A DNA stretch of 50,254 nucleotides. Origin: JBCBRD01 sp039819785. Its GTDB lineage: Bacteria; Pseudomonadota; Alphaproteobacteria; Rhizobiales; Hyphomicrobiaceae. This document shows positions 1-8,167 of the stretch, piece after piece. The notes below the pieces were generated by a model that was not told where the DNA came from, ran no database searches, and was given only the letters and a program-made list of their open reading frames with translations. The translations under genes were made by a program, and so were the position numbers. The DNA lies in contig JBCBRH010000035.1 in the NCBI GenBank assembly GCA_039819785.1, positions 1-50,254 of the forward strand, written 5' to 3'. Every line of letters starts with the position of its first letter. The first letter of the stretch is position 1.

Positions 1-159
1 CGCGCTGACGGGTCTTTGATCCGTTTCGACAGCAACGCCGCCGTCCTGATCAACAATTCAGGCGAGCCGATTGGCACACGCATCTTTGGCCCTGTCACGC
101 GTGAACTGCGCGCCAAGAGCCACATGAAGATTATCTCGCTTGCTCCGGAGGTTTTGTGA
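1..159 (+). CDS. rplN: 50S ribosomal protein L14, C-terminal part
   Basis: The window opens inside this gene. The 52 visible codons read in frame from base 1 to a TGA at 157-159 and match the conserved end of L14 (GTRIFGPVTRELR, then a terminus ending in LAPEVL). L14 binds 23S rRNA at the subunit interface. The next gene, rplX, starts 3 bases later, the usual spc-operon order. The Shine-Dalgarno of rplX (GGAGG) lies inside the last codons here, so translation of the two genes is probably coupled. The start is outside the window. Confidence 0.95.
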   Translation, partial: RADGSLIRFDSNAAVLINNSGEPIGTRIFGPVTRELRAKSHMKIISLAPEVL

Positions 160-162
160 GCC

Positions 163-495
163 ATGGCGTTAGCAAAGATTAGAAAAGGCGATCGCGTCGT
201 CGTTTTGTCAGGTCGTGACAAAGGTAAACGTGGTGTCGTCATGGAAGTCCGCCCGAAGGATGCACGCGCACTTGTCCGTGGCGTAAACATGGTGCGCCGT
301 CACCAGCGCCAGACCGCGCAGACCGACGGAGGGATCATCTCGAAAGAATCGACGATCCATATTTCGAATCTCGCGCACGAAGATCCCAAGGACGGGAACG
401 CAACGCGCATAGGTGTAAAGTTACTGGAAGACGGCACGCGCGTCCGCTTTGCCAAGCGGTCCGGTGAAGTCATTCCGGAAGCGGAAAAGAAGTAA
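163..495 (+). CDS. rplX: 50S ribosomal protein L24
   Basis: This 110-residue protein has the L24 KOW motif near the N-terminus (KGDRVVVLSGRDKGKRG, residues 8-24). L24 is an assembly-initiator protein that binds the 5' domain of 23S rRNA. Length is normal for alphaproteobacteria. It lies between rplN and rplE, with 3 bases separating it from rplE, so it is co-transcribed with them. Confidence 0.97.
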   Translation: MALAKIRKGDRVVVLSGRDKGKRGVVMEVRPKDARALVRGVNMVRRHQRQTAQTDGGIISKESTIHISNLAHEDPKDGNATRIGVKLLEDGTRVRFAKRSGEVIPEAEKK

Positions 496-498
496 GCC

Positions 499-1086
499 AT
501 GGCTGAGACAGAGACACAAAACGGCGCAAGCCGGCCAGCGGACTACAAGCCGCGCATGAAGAAGCACTACGAAGACGTGGTGCGCTCGGCGATGCGCGAA
601 AAGTTTGGCTACAAAAACATCATGCAGATCCCCAAGCTTGAAAAAGTGGTGATCAACATGGGTGTCGGCGACGCTGTAAACGACCGCAAGACGGTTGAAA
701 ACGCATCGAACGACCTTGCGCTGATCACCGGCCAAAAGCCCGTGACGACCAAAGCGCGCAAATCAATTGCGGGCTTCAAGGTTCGCGAGGGCATGGCATT
801 GGGTACGAAGGTCACCCTGCGCGGTGACCGGATGTATGAATTCCTCGATCGGCTCGTGACCATCGCGATGCCACGGATCAAGGACTTCCGCGGTCTGAAC
901 CCTAAGAGTTTTGATGGACGCGGGAACTACGCCATGGGCTTGAAAGAGCACATCGTCTTCCCGGAACTTGACTACGATAAAGTTGATCAGATGCGTGGCA
1001 TGGATATCGTCGTCTGCACAACCGCACCAAACAATGATGAAGCCCGCGAGCTTTTGGGCGGCTTCAATTTCCCGTTCAGAAAGTAG
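499..1086 (+). CDS. rplE: 50S ribosomal protein L5
   Basis: L5 binds 5S rRNA and contacts the P-site tRNA. The protein has 195 residues, somewhat longer than the enteric form (179), through an extra polar N-terminus of about 15 residues before the conserved start (KPRMKKHYEDVV). The L5 signature (KLEKVVINMGVG) is at residues 46-57, and the family-typical FNFPFRK closes the chain. The gene follows rplX by 3 bases and precedes rpsN. Confidence 0.97.
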   Translation: MAETETQNGASRPADYKPRMKKHYEDVVRSAMREKFGYKNIMQIPKLEKVVINMGVGDAVNDRKTVENASNDLALITGQKPVTTKARKSIAGFKVREGMALGTKVTLRGDRMYEFLDRLVTIAMPRIKDFRGLNPKSFDGRGNYAMGLKEHIVFPELDYDKVDQMRGMDIVVCTTAPNNDEARELLGGFNFPFRK

Positions 1087-1135
1087 CTAAAGATACCTCG
1101 GGGTGAGCCCGAAAGGACCTTTAGAAGGAGAGAAA

Positions 1136-1441
1136 ATGGCCAAGTCCGGCAAGATCCAGAACAATCTCAAGCGGCGCAAGCTGGTTGATCAGCATGCCGA
1201 GAAACGTGCGCGCCTGAAGGCGGCGGCGACCGATAAGTCGCTGTCCACCGAAGAGCGCTTCAAGGCACGGCTTCAACTTGCTGAGATGCCGCGCAACGGT
1301 GCGAAAAACCGCATCCGCAACCGCTGTGAGATCACCGGTCGACCACGTGGGTATTACCGGAAGCTTCGGATGTGCCGCAACAAGCTCCGCGAGCTCGCCA
1401 GCCTGGGGCAAATCCCAGGTATGACGAAATCGAGCTGGTAA
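1136..1441 (+). CDS. rpsN: 30S ribosomal protein S14
   Basis: This is a 101-residue S14 of the zinc-free type: the C-terminal region has RCEITGRPRGYYRKL with no CXXC pairs. I chose the ATG at 1136 because an AAGGAG Shine-Dalgarno lies 5 bases upstream and the protein then begins MAKSGKIQNN, as other S14 proteins do. An in-frame GTG at 1103 would add 11 residues that do not resemble S14. S14 sits in the 30S head. The gene lies between rplE and rpsH. Confidence 0.96.
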   Translation: MAKSGKIQNNLKRRKLVDQHAEKRARLKAAATDKSLSTEERFKARLQLAEMPRNGAKNRIRNRCEITGRPRGYYRKLRMCRNKLRELASLGQIPGMTKSSW

Positions 1442-1457
1442 GGAGAGGATCTAAAAA

Positions 1458-1856
1458 ATGGCAATGAACGATCCACTCGGCGATATGCTGACCCGTATCC
1501 GCAACGCTCAGATGCGTCGTCGTCCACGTGTTGCGACACCTGCATCAAACCTGCGCGGCCGCGTCCTGGATGTACTTCAAGATGAAGGCTTCATTCGCGG
1601 TTACACCCGGGTCGAGCAAACCGGCAACATGGCTGAGTTTGAAATCGAGCTGAAGTACTTCAATGGTGCACCAGCGATCAAGCAGATCAAGCGCGTGTCC
1701 AAGCCCGGCCGCCGGGTCTACTCACCGGTCAAGGACATCCCGAACGTCGCGAACGGTCTAGGCATGAACATTCTATCAACGCCAAAGGGTGTGATGCCGG
1801 ACTGGCGTGCCCGCGAAGAAAACGTGGGCGGCGAGGTTCTCTGTTCTATCTTTTAA
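1458..1856 (+). CDS. rpsH: 30S ribosomal protein S8
   Basis: S8 binds helix 21 of 16S rRNA and in E. coli represses translation of the spc operon. The 132-residue product starts with the typical NDPLGDMLTRIRNAQ and has the KYFNGAPAI and SRP-like loop regions of the family. It ends in GGEVLCSIF, the usual RNA-binding end. A purine-rich AAGGAGAGG precedes the ATG. Whether S8 autoregulation exists here cannot be read from the sequence. Confidence 0.97.
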   Translation: MAMNDPLGDMLTRIRNAQMRRRPRVATPASNLRGRVLDVLQDEGFIRGYTRVEQTGNMAEFEIELKYFNGAPAIKQIKRVSKPGRRVYSPVKDIPNVANGLGMNILSTPKGVMPDWRAREENVGGEVLCSIF

Positions 1857-1930
1857 TGCGCTGCTCCGCTCCGTTGCAAAGCGCGCGTTGCGCGCCAGCG
1901 GTCGGCTCAGATTGATGAAGGTCTAAAACC

Positions 1931-2470
1931 ATGTCGCGCATCGGCAAACAACCGATCGAAATCCCGAAGGGTGTGACAGCTAACCTGGATGGGCGTACGG
2001 TCAAAGTGAAGGGCCCCAAGGGCGAACTGTCCTTCACAGCCCCAGAAGGTGTCGTCATCGAGCAAGGCGAGACCGCCATCACGGTTGCCCCTCGGGATAA
2101 TTCCAAGACGTCGCGCTCCCGTTGGGGCATGTCGCGGACGATGATCGCCAACCTCGCAACCGGCGTTTCGGAAGGCTACTCCAAGACACTGGAGATTTCC
2201 GGCGTTGGGTATCGCGCACAGATGAAGGGCAAGGCCCTGCAGCTGAACGTCGGTTTCAGTCACGAAGTGCTTCACGACATCCCCGACGGTGTCAGCATCG
2301 CAGTTGGTGGCGCGAAGCAGGAAGTCATTACGGTCTCAGGGATTGACAAGCAGCTTGTCGGCCAGGTGGCAGCAGAAATCAGAGGCTACAAGCCGCCGGA
2401 GCCTTATCAGGGCAAGGGCATCCGATATCAGGGCGAATATATCTTCCGTAAGGAAGGCAAGAAGAAGTAA
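1931..2470 (+). CDS. rplF: 50S ribosomal protein L6
   Basis: L6 sits near the sarcin-ricin loop and the factor-binding site of the 50S subunit. The 179-residue product starts MSRIGKQPIEIPKGV. It carries the C-terminal L6 signature (IRGYKPPEPYQGKGIRY) at about residues 152-168 and ends in a lysine-rich tail. Two repeated beta domains of about 80 residues are evident. The 74-base gap from rpsH holds no gene. Confidence 0.97.
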   Translation: MSRIGKQPIEIPKGVTANLDGRTVKVKGPKGELSFTAPEGVVIEQGETAITVAPRDNSKTSRSRWGMSRTMIANLATGVSEGYSKTLEISGVGYRAQMKGKALQLNVGFSHEVLHDIPDGVSIAVGGAKQEVITVSGIDKQLVGQVAAEIRGYKPPEPYQGKGIRYQGEYIFRKEGKKK

Positions 2471-2482
2471 GGACGTCTTATT

Positions 2483-2842
2483 ATGGAATTCCTCAGCAAA
2501 TACGATCGACGCAAAACACGCGTCCGCCGCAAGCTGAAGAAGTTCTCGACCGACCGTCCGCGCCTTTCGGTGCACCGGTCCTCGAAGAACATCTACGCGC
2601 AAGTCATTGACGATGTATCAGGCAAAACCCTTGCCGCTGCGTCGTCCCTCGACAAGGACCTGCGCACATCGTTGAAGACGGGCGCCGACAAGGATGCAGC
2701 GCAGGCTGTTGGCAAACTCGTCGCTGAACGCGCCTCCAAAGCCGGCGTGACCGACGTGGTATTCGACCGCGGCGGATACATTTATCACGGTCGCGTGAAA
2801 GCGCTGGCCGACGCCGCCCGTGAGGGCGGCCTGAAGTTCTAA
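2483..2842 (+). CDS. rplR: 50S ribosomal protein L18
   Basis: L18 brings 5S rRNA into the 50S subunit together with L5. The 119-residue protein has a basic N-terminus (RRKTRVRRKLKK), then the family core (RLSVHRSSKNIYAQVIDD) and ends in AAREGGLKF as typical L18 does. It follows rplF by 12 bases and precedes rpsE by 17. Confidence 0.97.
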   Translation: MEFLSKYDRRKTRVRRKLKKFSTDRPRLSVHRSSKNIYAQVIDDVSGKTLAAASSLDKDLRTSLKTGADKDAAQAVGKLVAERASKAGVTDVVFDRGGYIYHGRVKALADAAREGGLKF

Positions 2843-2859
2843 CGAAGGGACACGACACA

Positions 2860-3468
2860 GTGGCACGTTCACCCGAAGGCGGCGGCCGTCGTGGCCGCGA
2901 TCGCGACCGCGATGACCGCGACAACGAGTTCAGCGACAAGCTGGTGCATATCAACCGCGTGGCCAAGACGGTCAAAGGCGGTAAGCGGTTCGGCTTCGCA
3001 GCCCTCGTCGTCGTTGGCGACATGAAGGGCCGCGTCGGCTTCGGACACGGAAAGGCCCGCGAGGTTCCTGAAGCGATCCGTAAGGCAACCGAAAGCGCCA
3101 AGCGTCAGATGCTGCGGGTTCCACTACGCGATGCCCGCACGCTTCACCACGACAGCCAGGGCCGCCACGGCTCGGGCCGGGTTGTGCTGCGTTCAGCGCC
3201 GGCTGGTACCGGCATCATCGCAGGCGGTGCCATGCGCGCCGTCTTTGAGATGCTTGGCGTCCAGGATGTTGTTGCCAAGTCGGTAGGGAACACCAATCCA
3301 TACAACGTCATCCGGGCAACGTTCGATGCTCTGACCCACCAGGAAAACCCGCGCACCATCGCGGCGCGCCGTGGGTTGAAGGTGTCGGACATCGTATCGC
3401 GCCGTTCCGACGGTTCGGCACAGGCAGAGGCCGCAGCGGCAGCTGCTGCAGAAGCTCCGGCGGCCTGA
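2860..3468 (+). CDS. rpsE: 30S ribosomal protein S5
   Basis: S5 shapes the mRNA entry channel and affects decoding accuracy. The start is a GTG at 2860, with a GAAGG purine run about 12 bases upstream. The product is 202 residues, longer than the enteric form (166). The extra length is an Arg/Asp-rich N-terminus (RRGRDRDRDDRD) and an alanine-rich tail (QAEAAAAAAAEAPAA), both common in alphaproteobacteria. The S5 signature GFGHGKAREVPEAI is at about residues 66-79. Confidence 0.96.
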   Translation: MARSPEGGGRRGRDRDRDDRDNEFSDKLVHINRVAKTVKGGKRFGFAALVVVGDMKGRVGFGHGKAREVPEAIRKATESAKRQMLRVPLRDARTLHHDSQGRHGSGRVVLRSAPAGTGIIAGGAMRAVFEMLGVQDVVAKSVGNTNPYNVIRATFDALTHQENPRTIAARRGLKVSDIVSRRSDGSAQAEAAAAAAAEAPAA

Positions 3469-3620
3469 ACCGTGGGCGAGGTCTTACACAGCTGCCGATG
3501 AACTGAACCGACGGCTGATGGAAGACAAATGGCACCCGAAGGTCTGCGGACAACCGGCTTGAAAGCCGCCGTCAGCAAACCGGTACAACAACGTTAGACT
3601 GACACCAGGAAGATCAAACA

Positions 3621-3821
3621 ATGGCCGAAAAGAAAACCATCACGGTCGAACAGATCCGTTCGGCCATCCGTCGCCCGGAAATTCAAACCCAAACCTTGAT
3701 TGGCCTGGGCTTGAATAAAATGCATCGCCGTCGCACGCTGGAAGACACGCCCGCAGTGCGCGGCATGATCCGCGCGGTTCACCATCTGGTGCGCGTGGTC
3801 GATGACGAAAAGAAAGCCTGA
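3621..3821 (+). CDS. rpmD: 50S ribosomal protein L30
   Basis: L30 is a small 23S rRNA-binding protein. The 66-residue product has the family features: QIRSAIRRPEIQTQTLIGLGL, then the conserved NKMHRRRTLEDTPAVRGM, and ends near HLVRVVDD. It is preceded by a 152-base gap after rpsE, unusually long for this operon, in which I found no gene. Confidence 0.96.
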   Translation: MAEKKTITVEQIRSAIRRPEIQTQTLIGLGLNKMHRRRTLEDTPAVRGMIRAVHHLVRVVDDEKKA

Positions 3822-3953
3822 CGCATCAAGTGGATGGCGCTTATGGCACATGCCATAACGACACCTTGGATGCGCGGTATACGAAACACAAGCGGCACGG
3901 CGCGGTAATGAGCCGGAGCCGACAGGCGAATTAGACAGGAGCGTTGCAGTCCC

Positions 3954-4481
3954 ATGCGGCTCAATGAGATCAAAGACAACCCAGGCGCCACAAAGAAGCG
4001 CGTCCGAGTCGGCCGTGGCATCGGCTCAGGCATTGGCAAAACCAGTGGCCGTGGCGTCAAAGGCCAGAAGTCACGTTCCGGTGTGGCGATCAACGCTTAT
4101 GAGGGCGGGCAAATGCCGCTCTATATGCGGTTGCCAAAGCGCGGCTTCAACAAATGGCGCCGCAAGGACTACAATGAGTTGAGCCTGGGCACATTGCAGA
4201 CTGCGATCAATGAAGGCAAAGTCGACGCTAACGCCGAGATAGATAATGCGTCGCTGGTCGCTGCTGGCGTTGTACGTCGGCCAAAAGATGGCCTACGCTT
4301 ATTGGGCGTTGGCGAATTGACGTCCAAGATTACGATCAAACTCGACCACGCGTCGGCTTCGGCTAAGGCAGCGGTTGAAAAAGCCGGTGGGCATATCACG
4401 TTGATTGAGAAGAAAGTTCTCGCTGCTGACGAAGAAAAGCGGGCCAAGACCGCGGCGAAGCGCGAGGCGAAAAAGAAATAA
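3954..4481 (+). CDS. rplO: 50S ribosomal protein L15
   Basis: L15 is a late-assembling 50S protein. The 175-residue product starts MRLNEIKDNPGATKKR. It has the glycine-rich family region (VGRGIGSGIGKTSGRGVKGQ) at residues 19-38 and a C-terminal lysine/alanine-rich tail (EEKRAKTAAKREAKKK) that makes it longer than the enteric 144 residues. A GGAG lies about 11 bases upstream of the ATG. Next comes a SecY-like small ORF rather than secY itself. Confidence 0.96.
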   Translation: MRLNEIKDNPGATKKRVRVGRGIGSGIGKTSGRGVKGQKSRSGVAINAYEGGQMPLYMRLPKRGFNKWRRKDYNELSLGTLQTAINEGKVDANAEIDNASLVAAGVVRRPKDGLRLLGVGELTSKITIKLDHASASAKAAVEKAGGHITLIEKKVLAADEEKRAKTAAKREAKKK

Positions 4482-4506
4482 GCGTTGGCTGACAGACAGA
4501 CGCTTG

Positions 4507-4526
4507 GACGGGTGGGCCAGCCCGTC
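4507..4526 (+). promoter_or_regulatory. Hairpin between rplO and the SecY-like small ORF
   Basis: GACGGG at 4507-4512 can pair with CCCGTC at 4521-4526 around an 8-base loop. No T-run follows, so it is unlikely to be a complete terminator. It precedes two GGAGG motifs (4543-4547 and 4562-4566). The second is the Shine-Dalgarno of the small ORF. The hairpin could stabilise mRNA ends or affect translation; that is inference. Confidence 0.35.
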
Positions 4527-4575
4527 TGGCGCACCAGCCGACGGAGGTGGGTAAGGCCTACGGAGGACGGCAACA

Positions 4576-4764
4576 ATGTCGACGCGCACAAACACCGCAA
4601 TCTTTGTACGCCCAACAATGGCAGGGTTCCTTCGGGCCAAAGAGCTCCACAGACGCATCTTGCTGACGATCTTTGTATTGATAATTATGCGTTTAGGTGA
4701 ACAAATCCCGCTGCCCATGGTCGCGGACCACGCACACACACGGTACTTTCCCATACCTCTATGA
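4576..4764 (+). CDS. SecY-like single-TM small protein upstream of secY
   Basis: This 62-codon ORF starts at ATG 4576, 9 bases after a full GGAGG, and ends 23 bases before secY. Residues 18-47 align without gaps to residues 17-46 of the adjacent SecY, with 14 of 30 identical: FxxA, L, RRI, T, RLG and IPxP. This is the amphipathic N-terminal helix and TM1 of SecY. After the IPLP the chain diverges into a polar end (VADHAHTRYFPIPL), so no plug or TM2 is present. Of the 14 identical residues, 12 use a different codon from secY, which argues against a recent duplication and for selection on the protein. It has one predicted membrane span (about residues 29-41 and flanks). It may be an ancient partial secY duplication, a leader peptide, or a translocon-interacting peptide. 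Function is unknown. Confidence 0.6.
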   Translation: MSTRTNTAIFVRPTMAGFLRAKELHRRILLTIFVLIIMRLGEQIPLPMVADHAHTRYFPIPL

Positions 4765-4787
4765 TCGCGATCGGAGATACCTGACCC

Positions 4788-6173
4788 ATGGCTTCAGCTG
4801 CCGAACAGCTTGCCGCAAACATGAACTTCAGCGCCTTTGCGAAGGCGGAAGACCTGCAACGGCGCATCTGGTTCACACTAGGTGCGCTGCTCGTTTATCG
4901 GCTCGGCACGTTCATTCCCATCCCTGGTATCAATCCGGTTGCGTTCGCAGAGACGTTCAACCAGGTGCAAGGGGGGGTGCTCGGACTTTTCAATACGTTT
5001 GCCGGTGGCGCCGTCGAACGCATGGCCATTTTCGCATTGAACATCATGCCGTATATTTCGGCGTCGATCATCATGCAGATCATGTCCAGCGTGAACCCAA
5101 AGCTGGAAGCCCTCAAGAAAGAGGGTGAGCAGGGCCGCAAGACCATCAACCAGTACACGCGTTACCTGACGCTGGTGCTTGCCGCGATGCAGGCCTACGG
5201 AATTGCCATTGGTCTCGAAGGAACACGCGCCCCGTCCGGCGCCGTCGTCGAAGATCCAGGCTGGTTCTTCCGCATGTCGACCGTCATCACGCTCGTGGGC
5301 GGAACCATGTTCTTGATGTGGCTGGGCGAGCAGATCACCCAACGCGGTGTGGGCAACGGGATTTCGTTGATCATCTTCGCTGGCATCGTCGCAACCATGC
5401 CAGCTGCTCTTGCTGGGCTTTTCGAGCTGTCGCGCACAGGCACTCTGTCCGTCGTGATGCTTTTCGCCCTCCTGGGTCTGATGGCTTTCGTGATCATCGC
5501 CATCGTCTTCGTTGAGCGTGCACAGCGACGTCTTCTGCTGCAGTATCCAAAGCGGCAGGTCGGCAACAAGATGTTCCAGGGAGACTCGTCTCACCTGCCC
5601 TTGAAGCTCAACTCAGCGGGCGTTATCCCACCGATCTTTGCATCCTCACTGCTGATGCTGCCCATCACCTTCGCCCAATTCTCGGCAGGTCAAGGCGGTG
5701 CATCAGATGGCTGGTTGAACACGATCGTTGCAGCACTTGGTTACGGTCAGCCGCTTCATATGCTCGTGTATGTCGTGCTGATCATCTTCTTCGCGTTTTT
5801 CTACACCTCGCTGGTGTTCAATCCGCAAGAGACTGCCGACAACCTGCGTAAGTATGGCGGCTTTATTCCAGGGATCCGCCCCGGTGCCAAAACGGCCGAA
5901 TATATCGACTATGTGCTGACGCGCATTACGACTGTAGGTGCGATATATCTCGCCGCAGTCTGCTTGTTGCCGGAGGTCATGATCTCGTACGCAGCCGTAC
6001 CGCAGACCTTTGCCGCCGTACTTGGGGGCACTTCGCTGCTCATTGCGGTGAGCGTAACGATGGACACGGTTTCGCAGGTCCAGAGCCACTTGCTGGCCCA
6101 CCAGTATGAAGGCCTGATCAAGAAAGCCAATCTGAGGGGCCGCGCGTCACCGCGTGGTGGTCGCAACAAATGA
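4788..6173 (+). CDS. secY: Protein translocase subunit SecY
   Basis: SecY is the channel subunit of the SecYEG translocon in the inner membrane. The 461-residue protein has about ten hydrophobic segments. It shows the N-terminal RLGTFIPIPGI stretch with plug-region GLFNTFAGGAVERMAIFALNIMPYISASII (split here by family boundaries), and the C5-loop region FNPQETADNLRKYGGFIPGIRPG. It ends with a basic C-terminus (RGRASPRGGRNK). The chain is intact, so the small SecY-like ORF upstream is an addition and not a broken N-terminus. Its TGA overlaps the ATG of adk (ATGA). Confidence 0.97.
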   Translation: MASAAEQLAANMNFSAFAKAEDLQRRIWFTLGALLVYRLGTFIPIPGINPVAFAETFNQVQGGVLGLFNTFAGGAVERMAIFALNIMPYISASIIMQIMSSVNPKLEALKKEGEQGRKTINQYTRYLTLVLAAMQAYGIAIGLEGTRAPSGAVVEDPGWFFRMSTVITLVGGTMFLMWLGEQITQRGVGNGISLIIFAGIVATMPAALAGLFELSRTGTLSVVMLFALLGLMAFVIIAIVFVERAQRRLLLQYPKRQVGNKMFQGDSSHLPLKLNSAGVIPPIFASSLLMLPITFAQFSAGQGGASDGWLNTIVAALGYGQPLHMLVYVVLIIFFAFFYTSLVFNPQETADNLRKYGGFIPGIRPGAKTAEYIDYVLTRITTVGAIYLAAVCLLPEVMISYAAVPQTFAAVLGGTSLLIAVSVTMDTVSQVQSHLLAHQYEGLIKKANLRGRASPRGGRNK

Positions 6174-6763
6174 AGATGATACTGCTAGGGCCTCCCGGCG
6201 CCGGCAAAGGAACCCAGGCTGAACGCATCGTGGCCAACCACGGCGTTGTGCAACTCTCGACAGGCGATATGTTGCGCGCCGCTGTCAAAGCCGGAACAGA
6301 CGTTGGCCTCAAAGCCAAAGCGGTCATGGAATCGGGCGGTCTCGTCTCCGATGAAATCGTCATCGGCATTGTTTCCGATCGCATTGATGAACCCGATTGC
6401 GCGACCGGCTTTATCCTCGATGGTTTCCCCCGGACAGTCGCGCAGGCCGAAGCGCTCGATCAGTTGCTGTCGGAAAAGTCCATGAGCCTCGATGCGGTTG
6501 TCGAATTGAAAGTGGATAGCAATGCGCTGATGGCCCGCATGGAAAACCGGGTTAAGGAAACGCTGGCCGCCGGCGGTCAGGTCCGCAAGGACGACAATGC
6601 CGAGACCTTCAAAGAGCGACTGGAAACCTACACAACCCAGACAGCACCCCTTTCGGACTTCTATGCCAAGACCGGCAGGCTGCGGAAGATCGATGGGATG
6701 CAGGACATTGACGCTGTTACTGCCGATATCAATGCGGTGTTGGCCCAAAGCGTGTCAGCCTAA
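6170..6763 (+). CDS. adk: Adenylate kinase
   Basis: Adenylate kinase catalyses ATP + AMP = 2 ADP in the cytosol. The 197-residue protein has the P-loop GPPGAGKGT at residues 7-15, the AMP-site STGDMLR at about 30-36 and the signature FILDGFPRTVAQAEAL. The LID is the short, zinc-free type (no CxxC), the usual alphaproteobacterial form. The start codon overlaps the secY stop (ATGA), indicating translational coupling at the end of the spc operon. Confidence 0.97.
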   Translation: MKMILLGPPGAGKGTQAERIVANHGVVQLSTGDMLRAAVKAGTDVGLKAKAVMESGGLVSDEIVIGIVSDRIDEPDCATGFILDGFPRTVAQAEALDQLLSEKSMSLDAVVELKVDSNALMARMENRVKETLAAGGQVRKDDNAETFKERLETYTTQTAPLSDFYAKTGRLRKIDGMQDIDAVTADINAVLAQSVSA

Positions 6764-6820
6764 GGGTGATAATGAAGGCTCCGATCGGGCAAGTTTTTTC
6801 AGATTGTCAACCCTTGCGAA

Positions 6821-6849
6821 TTGACGGGAGTGTCCCGCTTGGCTAGAAC
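6821..6849 (+). promoter_or_regulatory. Candidate sigma70 promoter of the rpsM-rpoA-rplQ unit
   Basis: TTGACG at 6821-6826 and TAGAAC at 6844-6849 are separated by 17 bases, a good match to a housekeeping -35/-10 pair. It lies in the 322-base gap between adk and rpsM. The gap contains no gene and would leave a leader of roughly 230 bases before rpsM. This suggests the alpha unit can be transcribed independently of the spc genes. The transcription start is not proven. Confidence 0.5.
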
Positions 6850-7085
6850 AACCTGATTTTCCAAAGCAGAACGACATCACCTGTGCCGACAAAGGGCGGG
6901 GGGGAGCGTTCCGCGTCCCGTTGGTAGAACGGACAGACGACATCTGGGTCTCGCTTTTGATACCCCGAACGCGGGTAAAAGCAGAATGAGCGGCATAACA
7001 TAACGACTGACAAGCGGTGAGCAGGCCGGACGACACCCGGGCGCAAACCGCTTTTTCCAGTTTCCCAAAGGCCAGGAGATAGACG

Positions 7086-7454
7086 TTGGCACGTATCGCA
7101 GGGGTAAACATCCCGACACAGAAGCGCGTTGTGATCGCTCTTCAGTACATTCACGGGATTGGTCAGAAGTACGCAAACGACATTTGCACGAAGGTCGGCA
7201 TCCCGGGCGAGCGCCGGGTCAATGAACTGACCGATGCTGAAGTCCTTCAGGTCCGCGAGACCATCGACCGCGAATATATCGTTGAAGGCGACCTGCGCCG
7301 CGACGTCGCCATGAACAAGAAACGTCTGATGGACCTGGGCTGCTATCGCGGTTTGCGGCATCGGAAAGGTTTGCCGGTCCGCGGCCAGCGCACACACACA
7401 AACGCCCGCACACGCAAAGGCCCCGCCAAAGCAATCGCCGGTAAGAAGAAATAA
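7086..7454 (+). CDS. rpsM: 30S ribosomal protein S13
   Basis: S13 lies in the 30S head and contacts tRNA and the 50S subunit. The protein (122 residues) starts at a TTG at 7086. A GGAG lies 10-13 bases upstream, and the N-terminus MARIAGVNIP fits S13 exactly, with no in-frame ATG nearby. The S13 signature (GLRHRKGLPVRGQRTHTNART) spans about residues 92-112. In E. coli the start of this gene is the S4-regulated site of the alpha operon. A weak start codon would be compatible with translational control here, but that is inference. Confidence 0.95.
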   Translation: MARIAGVNIPTQKRVVIALQYIHGIGQKYANDICTKVGIPGERRVNELTDAEVLQVRETIDREYIVEGDLRRDVAMNKKRLMDLGCYRGLRHRKGLPVRGQRTHTNARTRKGPAKAIAGKKK

Positions 7455-7539
7455 TTCAGTCTGAAGCGCGCCGACGCCGCGGCGTCCGGAGGATCCGGAC
7501 GTCGAACGGTCCGCGCATTAAAGGGTTTCAAGAGCAGTC

Positions 7540-7935
7540 ATGGCCAAAGAACAGCAACGCGGGAAACTCCGCCGTCGCGAGAAGAAAAATATCTCGTCCG
7601 GCGTCGCCCATGTGAACGCATCCTTCAACAATACGATGATCACCATCACGGACGCCCAGGGCAACACGATTTCCTGGTCATCAGCTGGCATGATGGGTTT
7701 CAAAGGCTCACGGAAATCCACACCGTTCGCAGCCCAGATGGCAGCCGAAGACGCCGGGAAAAAGGCGCAGGAACACGGCATGAAAGTGCTAGAAGTCGAA
7801 GTCACGGGGCCGGGTTCGGGCCGTGAGTCGGCACTGCGCGCGCTTCAGTCGGTGGGTTTACAGATCACATCGATCCGCGACGTCACACCTATTCCTCACA
7901 ACGGCTGTCGGCCACGCAAGCGCCGCCGCGTGTGA
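7540..7935 (+). CDS. rpsK: 30S ribosomal protein S11
   Basis: S11 is in the 30S platform near the mRNA exit. The 131-residue protein has a basic N-terminus, the core GVAHVNASFNNTMITITD and the family end (GRESALRALQ, then DVTPIPHNGCRPRKRRRV). The gene lies 85 bases after rpsM. It is followed by a 232-base gap before rpoA. Confidence 0.97.
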   Translation: MAKEQQRGKLRRREKKNISSGVAHVNASFNNTMITITDAQGNTISWSSAGMMGFKGSRKSTPFAAQMAAEDAGKKAQEHGMKVLEVEVTGPGSGRESALRALQSVGLQITSIRDVTPIPHNGCRPRKRRRV

Positions 7936-8167
7936 CGGTTGCCCGATTTCGGTCGGGTCATCAAAATCAGGATCGGCGCAGGGCATTTCAAAGCCTGGCC
8001 ACGGTCCCGTACCACCGTCTGTCGTCCACGCCAAGGTTACCGATAAGGGCTTGGATCAGTGCGGTGCGAACAAAATACGACGAACATATGAACTCAGGGA
8101 TCGCCCGACTGCGCGCAGAACCCTGAGGCCCTGGACATCGGCGTCAACCCAACCGGAGAGGCTGGCA

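Noticed and set aside
7823..8167. Open frame extending upstream of rpoA into rpsK
   Set aside because: The extension is not similar to RpoA and a good Shine-Dalgarno marks the TTG at 8168; openness of the frame is best explained by GC-rich composition.
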